Made by a program: the position numbers and the translations under genes
The notes under the pieces: model-generated
The model's input: only the letters and a program-made list of their open reading frames with translations
Database searches by the model: none
What the model was told of the DNA's origin: nothing
Shown: piece by piece, positions 1 to 8,612 of the stretch
How positions within the stretch are numbered: the stretch's first letter is position 1
Layout: each line of letters begins with the position of its first letter
Origin: Chryseobacterium rhizosphaerae
GTDB lineage: Bacteria > Bacteroidota > Bacteroidia > Flavobacteriales > Weeksellaceae
Direction of reading: 5' to 3'
Assembly (NCBI RefSeq): GCF_003385455.1
Contig: NZ_QNUF01000006.1
Coordinates: 1-64,000 of the forward strand
DNA: 64,000 bases

Positions 1-21
1 GATAAGACTTAATTTAAAAGG

Positions 22-52
22 AAAGAGTCCGATAGAATATCGAACTCTTTAT
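22..52. terminator. Possible hairpin terminator at window edge
   Basis: An imperfect inverted repeat pairs AAAGAGT with ACTCTTT, extended inside by CGAT/ATCG. It lies about 75 bases beyond the hemB stop, so it could end hemB transcription or that of a gene outside the window. There is no clean T-run on either side, so this is weak. Confidence 0.35.
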
Positions 53-128
53 TATCAAAAGATTATTTAATTTTGTCTAAACTTTTGGGTGCACTCTATC
101 TGAGGTGTTTTTTTATAGTATCTTTTTC

Positions 129-1118
129 TTATTTATTCAGAATCATTGCTGCTTCCTTCGCAAAATAAGTAAAGATCATATCTGCTCCGGCTCTTTTAAA
201 ACAGGTAAGACTTTCAATAATAGTTTTATCATTATCCAGCCAGCCATTTTGAACGGCTGCTTTTACCATAGCATATTCTCCACTTACGTTATAAACTGCT
301 ATCGGCAGATCTATAGCTTCACGTACTTTAGAAACAATATCAAGATAAGGAAGTCCCGGTTTGATCATGATAACATCAGCTCCTTCATCAATATCTTTAT
401 AGACTTCATTCAACGCTTCACGGGAATTATGAAAATCCATCTGATATGTTTTTTTGTCTTTCGGAATTTCCATATCATCTTTCGGTGCGCTGTCTAAGGC
501 ACTTCTGAAAGGTCCATAGAAAGAGCTTGCATATTTTGCAGCATAGCTTACAATTCCTACATCTGTAAATCCACTTTCTTCCAATGCTTCACGAATGACC
601 AATACTCTGCCATCCATCATATCACTTGGTGCCACTAAGTCTGCCCCTGCTTCAGCATGAGACACAGACATTCTGGCTAATGCATCATTGGTAGCATCAT
701 TTAAAACCTTTCCGTTTTCAATGATTCCGTCATGACCATAGATTGAATAAGGATCTAACGCTACATCAGGCATAACCACCATTCCCGGAACGGCATCTTT
801 AATCGCCTTAATGGTATTCTGCATCAATCCGTCTTTATTCCATGCTTCTTTTCCGGTATTGTCTTTCAGATTTTCTGACACTTTCATGTACAGATTGACA
901 GCTTTTACTCCCAAAGAAAATAATTCCTTACATTCTTTTACGGTCAGATCTATACTCCGCCTAAATATCCCCGGCATCGACGGGATCGCCTCCTGCTTGT
1001 TTTCGCCCTCCATTACGAAGATTGGCATTACAAAATCATCAGTTGTAAGCACATTTTCTCTTACCAAACTTCTGATAGATTCATTAACTCTAAGTCTTCT
1101 ATTTCTTGAATGTATCAT
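129..1118 (-). CDS. hemB: Delta-aminolevulinic acid dehydratase (porphobilinogen synthase)
   Basis: A 329-residue cytoplasmic enzyme of normal family length. It condenses two 5-aminolevulinate molecules into porphobilinogen in tetrapyrrole (heme) synthesis. Two active-site lysines are visible, in SYAAKYASS (about K195) and MIKPGLPYLD (about K253). The metal-loop stretch PDVALDPYSIYGHDG has Asp rather than the Cys residues of zinc enzymes, which by family knowledge points to a magnesium-dependent form. It starts at ATG. A -7-like TAAATTTG lies about 30 bases upstream on the minus strand. It is divergent from a small secreted-protein gene and stands alone. Identity is very secure. Confidence 0.97.
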   Translation of the reverse strand: MIHSRNRRLRVNESIRSLVRENVLTTDDFVMPIFVMEGENKQEAIPSMPGIFRRSIDLTVKECKELFSLGVKAVNLYMKVSENLKDNTGKEAWNKDGLMQNTIKAIKDAVPGMVVMPDVALDPYSIYGHDGIIENGKVLNDATNDALARMSVSHAEAGADLVAPSDMMDGRVLVIREALEESGFTDVGIVSYAAKYASSFYGPFRSALDSAPKDDMEIPKDKKTYQMDFHNSREALNEVYKDIDEGADVIMIKPGLPYLDIVSKVREAIDLPIAVYNVSGEYAMVKAAVQNGWLDNDKTIIESLTCFKRAGADMIFTYFAKEAAMILNK

Positions 1119-1176
1119 TTTGGAATACTTTTTGAATAAGTTTCTACAAATTTACTACAAGTTCAATAAAAAACTA

Positions 1177-1207
1177 TTGTACAAGATTGTAGAATTTGTT
1201 ACATTTG
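1177..1207 (+). promoter_or_regulatory. Bacteroidota-type promoter for the small T9SS protein
   Basis: TTG at 1177-1179, a 20 nt gap, then TACATTTG at 1200-1207 match the Bacteroidota -33/-7 pattern (TTG/TTTG...TANNTTTG). The ATG at 1237 follows 29 bases after the -7 element. This supports the short start at 1237 over longer upstream reading-frame extensions, which run back through hemB. Confidence 0.5.
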
Positions 1208-1236
1208 TTATATATATTCGAGAAAATATAAATTTG

Positions 1237-1587
1237 ATGAAAAAACTTTTACTTTTAATTTTATTTGTAGGCACTTTTGTTGGATTTTCCAACAATTTAC
1301 AAGCTCAGCTTAAAGAGCCGAGTTCCATCTCACAAAAAGCTGATGATGGAGTAATGATTGCCTATCCAAATCCTGCAAAGGATTACCTTATCATAAAGGC
1401 AAAGGATTCTTCTTTAAGAATCAAAAGTGTGACTTTTTATTCTATTTTGGGTATGCAGGTTGCCAGCTATACTGTCAATATGAATTCCGGAGAAATCAAT
1501 ATTGAAAAATTGAAACCCGGAAAATATCTGATCCGTTATATCTTAAGTGACAACACGCAAAAAGTTACTCAAATCGTAAAACAATAA
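1237..1587 (+). CDS. Small secreted protein: signal peptide plus T9SS type A C-terminal domain
   Basis: A 116-residue protein. A signal peptide (MKKLLLLILFVGTFVGF..., ending near QAQ at residue 24) is followed by a short linker. Then comes a type A T9SS sorting domain that begins at YPNPAKDYL (about residue 45) and ends GKYLIRY...VTQIVKQ. Almost nothing remains as cargo, so the protein is essentially a sorting domain alone. It should cross the inner membrane by Sec and the outer membrane by T9SS. The open frame extends upstream to 811, but that part overlaps hemB antisense; the lysine-rich signal peptide and a promoter fix the start at 1237. A terminator follows at once, so it is a single-gene unit. 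Its role is unknown. Confidence 0.85.
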   Translation: MKKLLLLILFVGTFVGFSNNLQAQLKEPSSISQKADDGVMIAYPNPAKDYLIIKAKDSSLRIKSVTFYSILGMQVASYTVNMNSGEINIEKLKPGKYLIRYILSDNTQKVTQIVKQ

Positions 1588-1592
1588 ATTAG

Positions 1593-1619
1593 AATCCTGA
1601 TAATCATCAGGATTTTTTC
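1593..1619 (+). terminator. Rho-independent terminator
   Basis: A 9-bp stem AATCCTGAT/ATCAGGATT with a 4-nt loop and a T-run, just after the stop of the small T9SS protein. Confidence 0.8.
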
Positions 1620-1692
1620 TTTTACATCAATTCTGTTTAATATTTCCGTAACTTTCAGCACTTTTTTATACTAATTGTAAAAGAACAATTTA

Positions 1693-2604
1693 ATGTTAAA
1701 AGCTGAACATATTAAAAAGACCTATAATGCAGGAAAAAAGGTCGCACTGGATGATTTTAGCATCCACGTTCCACAAGGCAGCATTTATGGGCTTCTAGGC
1801 CCCAACGGAGCTGGAAAAACATCTTTTATCCGTATCATCAACCAAATTACCCAGGCAGATTCAGGAGACATCTTCATCAATGGAGAAAAACTGAACCCCA
1901 ACCATATCAGGGATATTGGGTATATGCCCGAAGAAAGAGGCTTATATAAAAATATGAGCGTGGGTGATCAGATTCTTTATTTTGCCGAACTGAAGGGAAT
2001 GAGCAAAAATGACGCTTTACAGGAAGCAAAAAAGTGGTTTGAAAAACTCAATATTGACCAGTGGTGGAAAAAAAAGCTTTCTGAACTCTCCAAAGGGATG
2101 GCCCAAAAGATTCAGTTTGTAGTCACTGTTTTACACAGGCCCCACCTTTTGATTCTCGATGAGCCTTTCTCCGGTTTTGACCCTGTGAATGCGAACTTGA
2201 TCAAAGATCAGATCATTGATCTCAAAAATAATGGAACCACCATTATTCTTTCTACCCACAGAATGGAAAGTGTAGAGGAAATGTGTGATTATGTAGCATT
2301 GATCAACAATTCCAAGAAGATTATTGACGGAAAGGTTTTTGATGTAAGAGAAAAGTTTAAGAAAAATATTTTTGGTGTTACGCTTTCCGAAGTTAGCAAT
2401 GACCAATTTGAAAACTTCAAAAACAGATATGAGATTTTCAATCTTTCTAACGAGAACAATCTTGTCTCATTCGATCTGAAGAATGAAACCGGTCAAAATA
2501 ATATTCTTCTTGACCTTGTCAACGTAGGCCAGGTAAGATCATTCGACGAAAGAATTCCTAGTATGAATGAAGTGTTTATTAATGCAGTAAGTAACCATTC
2601 TTAA
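1693..2604 (+). CDS. ABC transporter ATP-binding protein (NatA-like)
   Basis: A 303-residue ATPase subunit of an ABC-2 type exporter. Walker A GPNGAGKTS (about residues 37-45), signature LSKGMAQK, Walker B LLILDEPFSGFDP and the switch histidine in STHRM are all present. About 70 C-terminal residues form a DUF4162-like tail typical of NatA-type ATPases. The next gene, its membrane partner, starts 4 bases after the stop, so the two form an operon. By family, NatAB-type exporters move sodium ions or other substrates outward. The real substrate here cannot be read from sequence. Confidence 0.9.
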   Translation: MLKAEHIKKTYNAGKKVALDDFSIHVPQGSIYGLLGPNGAGKTSFIRIINQITQADSGDIFINGEKLNPNHIRDIGYMPEERGLYKNMSVGDQILYFAELKGMSKNDALQEAKKWFEKLNIDQWWKKKLSELSKGMAQKIQFVVTVLHRPHLLILDEPFSGFDPVNANLIKDQIIDLKNNGTTIILSTHRMESVEEMCDYVALINNSKKIIDGKVFDVREKFKKNIFGVTLSEVSNDQFENFKNRYEIFNLSNENNLVSFDLKNETGQNNILLDLVNVGQVRSFDERIPSMNEVFINAVSNHS

Positions 2605-2608
2605 TTTT

Positions 2609-3919
2609 ATGAATAATATTTTTTTAATTACAAAGAGAGAGTTTCTTACTCAGGTTAAGAAAAAGTCTTTTATCATATTGACCTTATTGGCTCCTATCCT
2701 TATTATTGCTTTTGGAGCAGTAATCGGGCTGATGTTTAAAGCTAATGAGTCTCACAGTGTCATCGAGGTAGTAGATAAAAGCGGATTGTTTAGAGACCAG
2801 TTCAAGTCTAATGATAAACTGGATTATCAATTTATTTCTGCAGCAGACGAAAAGGCAAAAGTTAATAATTTAAAAGACAATGAGTCTCTGGATGGTATTT
2901 TGATTTTACCGGAGCTTAAGAATCAGAATTATGATGAGCTGGAAAGCGGCAGCCGATTAATAGTGAACAGTAAAATAGGTCTTGATACGAAACAGAAGAT
3001 CGTATCTGATATTTCCAATGTTATTAAAAAGGAAAAGATCAAGCAATTAGGCATTCAGGAAGTTCAGCTAGATGATCTTGACAAAAGCTTCACTCTGAAA
3101 ACCATTAATGTATCTAATGACAATAAAGAGGATTCTGATCTTGCTTTCGGCGTGAAAACAGGGCTTAGTATGATTCTGATGTATGTAACATTTATGTTTA
3201 TTATCATTTATGGGGTAAGGGTTATGCGAAGCGTTCTGGAGGAAAAAAACAACCGTGTCGTAGAAATTATCATTTCTTCCGTAAAACCTTTTGAGCTGAT
3301 GATGGGGAAAATTTTAGGAGTGACATTGGTTGCCTTAACTCAATTTATCATCTGGATTACCATGTCTGTGATTGGTGCTTTGGTTTTAAATACCGGTTTT
3401 TCATCACTCCAGAAAAATATGCCCGGCGGAAATGAACAGGTGATGAATAAACTGGACATTGCCCAGCTTGCTACTCAGATTTCTCATAGCTTACTGGAAA
3501 TGAACTTCCCATTGATCATTTTTGTATTTATTGTTTTCTTCCTTTTAGGCTATATTTTCTACAGTTCAATTTATGCTGCAATTGGCTCTGCCGTTGATAA
3601 TGAAACCGAAACCCAGCAGTTTACTTTATTTGCTGTTTTACCCTTGATGCTGGGGATGTACGGAAGTTTTTCATTAATGAATAACCCTGATGGTCCGCTA
3701 GGCTTCTGGTTATCTATTATTCCGTTTACTTCACCTGTGGCAATGATTGCAAGAATACCATTTGGAGTTCCTGCATGGCAGATTGCATTATCTATTGCAT
3801 TATTGCTGGGAACAACCATTTTCATGATATTCCTGGCAGGAAAAATTTACCGTGTAGGTATATTGATGTATGGCAATAAAGCGACTTTAAAAGAGCTTTG
3901 GAAATGGATCAAAGGATAG
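2609..3919 (+). CDS. ABC transporter permease (ABC-2/NatB-like)
   Basis: A 436-residue inner-membrane partner of the preceding ATPase. One N-terminal helix (FIILTLLAPILIIAFGAVIG) is followed by a periplasmic stretch of roughly 140 residues and then a block of about five further helices from residue 185 on. This is the ABC2_membrane_3/NatB layout. The motif MRSVLEEKNNRVVEIIISSVKP before the second helix group is typical of this family. It starts 4 bases after the ATPase gene and ends at a strong bidirectional terminator. Substrate unknown. Confidence 0.9.
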   Translation: MNNIFLITKREFLTQVKKKSFIILTLLAPILIIAFGAVIGLMFKANESHSVIEVVDKSGLFRDQFKSNDKLDYQFISAADEKAKVNNLKDNESLDGILILPELKNQNYDELESGSRLIVNSKIGLDTKQKIVSDISNVIKKEKIKQLGIQEVQLDDLDKSFTLKTINVSNDNKEDSDLAFGVKTGLSMILMYVTFMFIIIYGVRVMRSVLEEKNNRVVEIIISSVKPFELMMGKILGVTLVALTQFIIWITMSVIGALVLNTGFSSLQKNMPGGNEQVMNKLDIAQLATQISHSLLEMNFPLIIFVFIVFFLLGYIFYSSIYAAIGSAVDNETETQQFTLFAVLPLMLGMYGSFSLMNNPDGPLGFWLSIIPFTSPVAMIARIPFGVPAWQIALSIALLLGTTIFMIFLAGKIYRVGILMYGNKATLKELWKWIKG

Positions 3920-3942
3920 AGACTATCTTATATTTATAAAAC

Positions 3943-3975
3943 AAAAATCCCGGAAATAAATTCCGGGATTTTTTT
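3943..3975. terminator. Bidirectional Rho-independent terminator
   Basis: A 13-bp stem AAAAATCCCGGAA/TTCCGGGATTTTT with a 5-nt loop and T-runs on both strands. It separates the convergent permease and outer-membrane-protein genes. Confidence 0.9.
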
Positions 3976-3994
3976 ATGTTATGATGAATAACTT

Positions 3995-4663
3995 TTATTT
4001 GAATATGTAGCTTAAGGTAAGTGCTAAAACCTGTTCAGATTTTTTCTTGTCAGTACCTCCTTTTTCTTTTGCAAGACCAGGATAAGTATCTGAAAGACCT
4101 AAATCATATTTAACGGCTACCTCCAGCTGTCTCTTGAAGCTATAACCTACTCCTAGTCCTAATCCCCAGTTAAAGCTTTTTGCTTTTCCGTTGACTGTTG
4201 GTCTTGCCGGGTCAATAACATCCGGATCGTAATAAGGTCTGTCTGCAGGAACATTTTTAACATTCTGGTTAAGCAAAAAGTTAAATCTTGGTCCTATCAT
4301 TCCAAAGAATTCTGATGCAGATTCTGAAAAATACCCTTTAAAATAAAGAGGTACACTTAGATAGTTGTTGCCATATACAGCATCATAACCATCTTTTCCT
4401 TTTGCATCCTTATCTTTACCTGTTTCTCCTGCACCATAGTACAGAACTTCCGGCTGTATATAGAATTGGTTTGCCTTTCCAACCGGTATCAAAGCCAAAG
4501 CTCCACCTTGAAAAGTGTATCTAGGGCCAGAAGGGTTATGGGCATTGGCTACTCTGGAATAATTTAATCCTGCAGTAACACCAAATCTGGTATTTTTCCA
4601 TTGAACTTGAGCAAAAGACAAAGCGGAGAGGGTAAGCGCTGAGGCTAATAAAAGTTTTTTCAT
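3995..4663 (-). CDS. Outer-membrane beta-barrel protein (PorT-family type)
   Basis: A 222-residue protein with a signal peptide (MKKLLLASALTLSALSFAQ, cleavage near residue 19). Alternating aromatic/polar strands follow, such as FGVTAGLNYS, FYIQPEVLYY, YLSVPLYFKGYF and FNWGLGLGVGYSF, with a terminal strand VLALTLSYIFK ending in an aromatic-basic pair. This fits the OMP_b-brl_2/PorT-like barrels common in Bacteroidota, probably eight strands. A lysine/aspartate-rich loop (GKDKDAKGKDGYD) would face outside. The gene starts 15 bases after sucD and is probably co-transcribed with it. No specific function can be assigned. Confidence 0.8.
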   Translation of the reverse strand: MKKLLLASALTLSALSFAQVQWKNTRFGVTAGLNYSRVANAHNPSGPRYTFQGGALALIPVGKANQFYIQPEVLYYGAGETGKDKDAKGKDGYDAVYGNNYLSVPLYFKGYFSESASEFFGMIGPRFNFLLNQNVKNVPADRPYYDPDVIDPARPTVNGKAKSFNWGLGLGVGYSFKRQLEVAVKYDLGLSDTYPGLAKEKGGTDKKKSEQVLALTLSYIFK

Positions 4664-4678
4664 ATGTTTGGTTTAAGA

Positions 4679-5551
4679 TTATCCTAAGATTTTTGCAACA
4701 GTTGCACCGATGTCAGCAGGAGAGTCAACAACGTTGATACCATTTTCTCTCATGATTTCCATTTTTGCCTGAGCTGTATCTTCTGCACCACCTACAATTG
4801 CACCAGCGTGTCCCATTGTTCTACCTTTTGGAGCAGTCTGTCCAGCGATAAATCCTACAACCGGCTTAGTAGATCCGCTTGCTTTGTACCATCTTGCAGC
4901 TTCAGCTTCTAATCCACCACCGATTTCACCGATCATTACGACAGCTTCAGTTTCAGGATCATTGATGAATAATTCTAGTGCTTCTCTTGTAGTTGTTCCA
5001 ATGATTGGGTCACCACCGATACCGATAGCTGTAGAAATTCCGTATCCAGCTCTTACCACTTGGTCAGCAGCTTCATAAGTAAGAGTACCTGATTTTGAAA
5101 CGATACCTACCTTACCTTTTTTGAAAACGAAACCTGGCATAATACCAATTTTAGCTTCTTCAGAAGTAATGATTCCAGGGCAGTTTGGTCCGATTAATCT
5201 GCAGTCTCTGTCAGCAATGTAAGATTTTACTTTTACCATATCAGCTACAGGAATACCTTCAGTAATACATACAATAACCTTAATACCTGCTTCAGCAGCT
5301 TCCATAATAGCATCTGCTGCAAATGCTGGTGGTACGAAAATAATACTTACGTTTGCTCCTGCTTTTTCAACAGCGTCAGCTACTGTATTGAATACCGGTT
5401 TCCCTAAGTGCTCGCTACCTCCTTTTCCTGGAGTAACCCCACCTACTACGTTGGTTCCGTATTCAATCATCTGGCTAGCATGGAAAGTACCTTCGTTCCC
5501 TGTAAATCCTTGTACAATTACTTTAGAATCTTTGTTTACTAAAATTGACAT
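4679..5551 (-). CDS. sucD: Succinyl-CoA synthetase (ADP/GDP-forming), alpha subunit
   Basis: A 290-residue TCA-cycle subunit that pairs with SucC to interconvert succinyl-CoA and succinate with nucleotide phosphorylation. The N-terminal CoA-binding Rossmann region includes [12 protein letters not shown]. The ligase region includes GPNCPGII and the phospho-histidine motif GHAGAIVGG (about residue 245). Length matches the family. sucC is not in the window, so the subunits are encoded apart, as is common in this group. A -7-like element lies in the 90-base gap upstream. Identity is very secure. Confidence 0.97.
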   Translation of the reverse strand: MSILVNKDSKVIVQGFTGNEGTFHASQMIEYGTNVVGGVTPGKGGSEHLGKPVFNTVADAVEKAGANVSIIFVPPAFAADAIMEAAEAGIKVIVCITEGIPVADMVKVKSYIADRDCRLIGPNCPGIITSEEAKIGIMPGFVFKKGKVGIVSKSGTLTYEAADQVVRAGYGISTAIGIGGDPIIGTTTREALELFINDPETEAVVMIGEIGGGLEAEAARWYKASGSTKPVVGFIAGQTAPKGRTMGHAGAIVGGAEDTAQAKMEIMRENGINVVDSPADIGATVAKILG

Positions 5552-5593
5552 TTTATTGTTGTTTTAATTTATTAATTTTCAGTTTATACGTCA

Positions 5594-5616
5594 GACAAAA
5601 ATAACGATTATTTGTC
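5594..5616 (-). promoter_or_regulatory. -7 element inside an inverted repeat upstream of sucD
   Basis: On the minus strand TATTTTTG (5596-5603) matches TANNTTTG. It sits within an imperfect inverted repeat GACAAA...TTTGTC. No good -33 element was found. The repeat could be an operator, or chance in AT-rich DNA. Confidence 0.3.
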
Positions 5617-5641
5617 GTTAAAAAAATTTTTAAATCTGATT

Positions 5642-6208
5642 TTATTCATCATATTTTTTCAGCACATTAATCAAATCTTCCTCCTTAAGTCTGTTATAAT
5701 TAATGTTCTCAATAAGCGGTTCCAATTCTGGTTTATCAGCCATCAGAACCTTTAATCTTTTTCTATTATTCGTAAGGATGCTCAATACCTGTCTTACATT
5801 TCCCTTATACAAAATATCTGTACTTAAGGTAGATCCATCATAACCATGGCGCTGATAACTTCTAAACCATTTTATTTTATTCCCATTGTACAGCTCTTCT
5901 ATGAGTGTTTTTGAAGATTCTGCCGGGAAATACACAAAAATTCTTGGTTTATTTTTGAGATCAGTGAACTCAATTTTTTTAATTTCAGAAGCGGGATACT
6001 TAACTTTCTTTCCATCTTCCAAAATCTTTATAGTCTTATCTGCAAGTGTTATTTCATCGATTTGATTTCCATCAAAAAGATTGGTTATAAACGGAATTTT
6101 AGCATTCAAAACTTGATCATTATTAAAAGTAATTTTAGAATCAATTTCTGATTTCTGCGCAAAACCTATGGTATAAATAAAAACAAGTAATCCAAATAAT
6201 CTCTTCAT
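5642..6208 (-). CDS. Small secreted protein of unknown function
   Basis: A 188-residue protein with a signal peptide ([18 protein letters not shown]). The mature part is rich in Lys, Asn and Ile, with short beta-like stretches (KITFNNDQVL, ASEIKKIEFTD, KNKPRIFVYFP). I do not recognise a family. The ATG at 6208 overlaps the last base of the stop codon of the upstream LpxD-like gene (TGATG), so translation is probably coupled. A TTG one codon upstream is an unlikely alternative. Its place between an envelope acyltransferase and sucD suggests an envelope protein, but that is only inference. Confidence 0.8.
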   Translation of the reverse strand: MKRLFGLLVFIYTIGFAQKSEIDSKITFNNDQVLNAKIPFITNLFDGNQIDEITLADKTIKILEDGKKVKYPASEIKKIEFTDLKNKPRIFVYFPAESSKTLIEELYNGNKIKWFRSYQRHGYDGSTLSTDILYKGNVRQVLSILTNNRKRLKVLMADKPELEPLIENINYNRLKEEDLINVLKKYDE

Positions 6209-7107
6209 CAAAGTCGTCTTAGTTTTACTTCTTTTTTCAGATATGTTTTGAAGTCTTCGGCAAACATCCCGATATAGGTTCCTTTTTCCAGGTCTCTGTT
6301 CACTCCGGTTTTTCCTAAAAGTACAGATCCGCTCTCAATTTTATTGCCTGAGGCGATACCCACCTGTCCCCATAATGTTACTTCATCTCCAATAACACAA
6401 CATCCGGCAATACCCACCTGGGAAGCGATCAGACATTTTTTTCCGATAATGGTATCATGCCCTATCTGAATCTGATTATCCAAGACTGAGCCTTCTCCAA
6501 TGATGGTAGAATCTGTAACACCTCTATCAATGGTACAGCCATTTCCAATCTCCACATTATTTTCGATCACCACATTTCCTACTGAAATTAAACGGTCAAA
6601 ATTTCCATTTAATTTTCTGTAATAAAATGCATCACCTCCCAACACTGTATTGGACTGAATGATTACATGATCTCCTATTTCCGTTCTGTCGCCAATGACA
6701 ACATTAGGGAAAATCAGTGTATTTTTACCAATTTTCACATTATTTCCAATGACTGCTGAAGGGTGAATTCTTGTACCCTCACCTATTTCTACATCATGAA
6801 GTTCTTCTGTGAAATTGTATATTCTTGTAAAATGAGTATTGATTGCATTAAAATCTCTGAAAGGATCATCAGAAACTAAAAGAGCTTTTCCTTCAGGACA
6901 TTCTACTTCTTTGTCGATCAAGATAATGGTAGCAGCAGACTGCAATGCTTTGTCATAATATTTTGGATGGTTCACAAAAACGATCTCACCCGGTTTCACC
7001 ATATGAATCTCATTGGAACCCAATACTTCAAAATCTTCAGGACCAACAAATTTTGCTCCTATCAGATCTGCAATTGTTCTAAGCTTTTGTGGAGAATGGA
7101 ATCTCAT
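6208..7107 (-). CDS. LpxD-like UDP-3-O-acylglucosamine N-acyltransferase paralogue
   Basis: A 299-residue protein with both LpxD parts: an N-terminal uridine-binding-like domain (about 1-105, containing [16 protein letters not shown]) and a left-handed beta-helix of hexapeptide repeats (about 108-270). The catalytic-type histidine is kept in [11 protein letters not shown], matching QIAHN in the true LpxD at 10003-11034. It is about 45 residues shorter than that LpxD and ends soon after the helix ([11 protein letters not shown]), so the longer C-terminal helical tail used for acyl-carrier contact is reduced. It may acylate another amino-sugar or a lipid A variant. It lies downstream of efp and is coupled to the next gene. 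Confidence 0.85.
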   Translation of the reverse strand: MRFHSPQKLRTIADLIGAKFVGPEDFEVLGSNEIHMVKPGEIVFVNHPKYYDKALQSAATIILIDKEVECPEGKALLVSDDPFRDFNAINTHFTRIYNFTEELHDVEIGEGTRIHPSAVIGNNVKIGKNTLIFPNVVIGDRTEIGDHVIIQSNTVLGGDAFYYRKLNGNFDRLISVGNVVIENNVEIGNGCTIDRGVTDSTIIGEGSVLDNQIQIGHDTIIGKKCLIASQVGIAGCCVIGDEVTLWGQVGIASGNKIESGSVLLGKTGVNRDLEKGTYIGMFAEDFKTYLKKEVKLRRL

Positions 7108-7177
7108 AACAATAGATTTTCTTATAAAACAAAATTCGGAATGCTAGTGCAAACCGAATTTATGTAAATTGTATATA

Positions 7178-7741
7178 TTATTTTACTCTTTCTAAGTAGC
7201 TACCGTCTTCAGTGCTTACTTTAATTCTGTCTCCCGGCTCAATAAATAAAGGAACCATTACTCTTGCTCCTGTTTCAACGATCGCGTTTTTAAGGGCATT
7301 TGTTGCAGTGTTTCCTTTTACACCCGGATCTGCTTCAATAACGTCCAGATAAACGGATTGTGGAAGCTCAGCAGAAAGTGGAGTTTCATCAGCCTCTTTC
7401 AGAATGATCGTTACTTCTTCACCAGCTTTCATAAACTGAGAGTTCTCGATCATTTCTTTGTTGATATATAATTGAGAGAAGTCATCATTATTCATGAAGT
7501 GGAATCCGTTCTCATCATCGTACAGATACTGGAACTTTCTTGTGATTACCTTTACTTCATCAATTTTGTGTCCTGCAGAAAAAGTATTATCAAGTACTTT
7601 TCCATTGGTTACTGACTTCAGTTTTGTTCTCACGAAAGCAGGACCTTTTCCTGGCTTTACGTGCAAAAATTCAATTACTTTGAAAATATCATTGCTAAAT
7701 TCGATGCAAAGTCCTTTTCTGATATCGTTACTTGTTGCCAT
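7178..7741 (-). CDS. efp: Translation elongation factor P
   Basis: A 187-residue cytoplasmic factor of standard length that helps ribosomes past polyproline stretches. It shows the KOW-like N domain and two OB domains. The tip loop is PGKGPAF with the modifiable lysine near residue 33. The C-terminal GDRIKVSTEDGSYLERVK is characteristic. The lysine modification system is not in the window. It lies between lpxA and the LpxD-like paralogue, with its own -7-like element at 7793-7800. Confidence 0.97.
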   Translation of the reverse strand: MATSNDIRKGLCIEFSNDIFKVIEFLHVKPGKGPAFVRTKLKSVTNGKVLDNTFSAGHKIDEVKVITRKFQYLYDDENGFHFMNNDDFSQLYINKEMIENSQFMKAGEEVTIILKEADETPLSAELPQSVYLDVIEADPGVKGNTATNALKNAIVETGARVMVPLFIEPGDRIKVSTEDGSYLERVK

Positions 7742-7792
7742 TAATTATATTATTCTTTTTATTTAGTTTTTATTGGGCTGTCCGGCAAATTA

Positions 7793-7800
7793 CAAATTTA
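7793..7800 (-). promoter_or_regulatory. Candidate -7 element for efp
   Basis: TAAATTTG on the minus strand, 51 bases upstream of the efp start, matches TANNTTTG. No -33 TTG at proper spacing was found, so support is partial. Confidence 0.35.
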
Positions 7801-7817
7801 CTTTTTAGCTTTATTTG

Positions 7818-8612
7818 TTAATTGCTCTCTTTGCTGGTTCCGTACCCTTTTACAATACCTCTTGGTGAGTTTTGGATAAACTGTAGGATTTCATCTCTTT
7901 CAGCAGTAGGAAGCATTTCTTTTTCAATATATGCCAGTGCCTGAGAAACATTCATCTTCATTTGGAAAATAGCTCTGTAAATTTTTTGAATTTCGAAGAT
8001 CTTCTCATTAGAAAACCCTCTTCTTCTTAGACCTACTGAATTAATCCCTGCATAAGAGATAGGGTCTCTGGCTACTTTTACGTACGGAGGAATATCTTTT
8101 CTGATCAGTGATCCCCCTGAAATCATGGTATGTTTTCCGATCTTACCGAACTGCTGAACTGCTGAAAGACCTCCCATTACAGTAAAATCTCCAATTTCAA
8201 CATGTCCTGCAATACCGCATCCATTGGCAATAATCACATTATCTCCAATAATACAGTCATGAGCAACGTGGGAAGTAGCCATGATAAGGCAATTGCTGCC
8301 TACCTTTGTAAATCCAAGAGCTTTAGTTCCTCTGTTTATAGTCACACATTCTCTTAACGTTGTATTATCTCCAATAATTGTTTGTGTATCTTCCCCATCG
8401 AACTTCAAGTCCTGAGGGATTGCAGAAATTACAGTTCCGGGAAAGATTTTACAATCTTTTCCAATTCTTGCACCTTCCATGATGGTAACGTTAGGACCAA
8501 TCCATGTTCCTTCTCCAATTTCTACGTCCCCCGCAATTGTAGTAAAAGGTTCTACAATTACATTTTTGCTGATTTTCGCACGTTTATCTACGGCTGCTAA
8601 TTGATGAATCAT
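7818..8612 (-). CDS. lpxA: Acyl-ACP:UDP-N-acetylglucosamine O-acyltransferase
   Basis: A 264-residue enzyme catalysing the first step of lipid A synthesis, 3-O-acylation of UDP-GlcNAc. A left-handed beta-helix of hexapeptide repeats covers residues 1 to about 185, then a helical C-terminal domain. The catalytic histidine region ATSHVAHDCIIGDN is present (about residues 118-131). It starts directly after the lpxC-fabZ stop (adjacent, no gap), so it is in the same operon and probably translationally coupled. Very secure. Confidence 0.97.
   Translation of the reverse strand: MIHQLAAVDKRAKISKNVIVEPFTTIAGDVEIGEGTWIGPNVTIMEGARIGKDCKIFPGTVISAIPQDLKFDGEDTQTIIGDNTTLRECVTINRGTKALGFTKVGSNCLIMATSHVAHDCIIGDNVIIANGCGIAGHVEIGDFTVMGGLSAVQQFGKIGKHTMISGGSLIRKDIPPYVKVARDPISYAGINSVGLRRRGFSNEKIFEIQKIYRAIFQMKMNVSQALAYIEKEMLPTAERDEILQFIQNSPRGIVKGYGTSKESN

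Noticed and set aside
811..1236. Upstream extension of the small T9SS protein
   Set aside because: It is antisense to hemB. The signal peptide and promoter fix the start at 1237.
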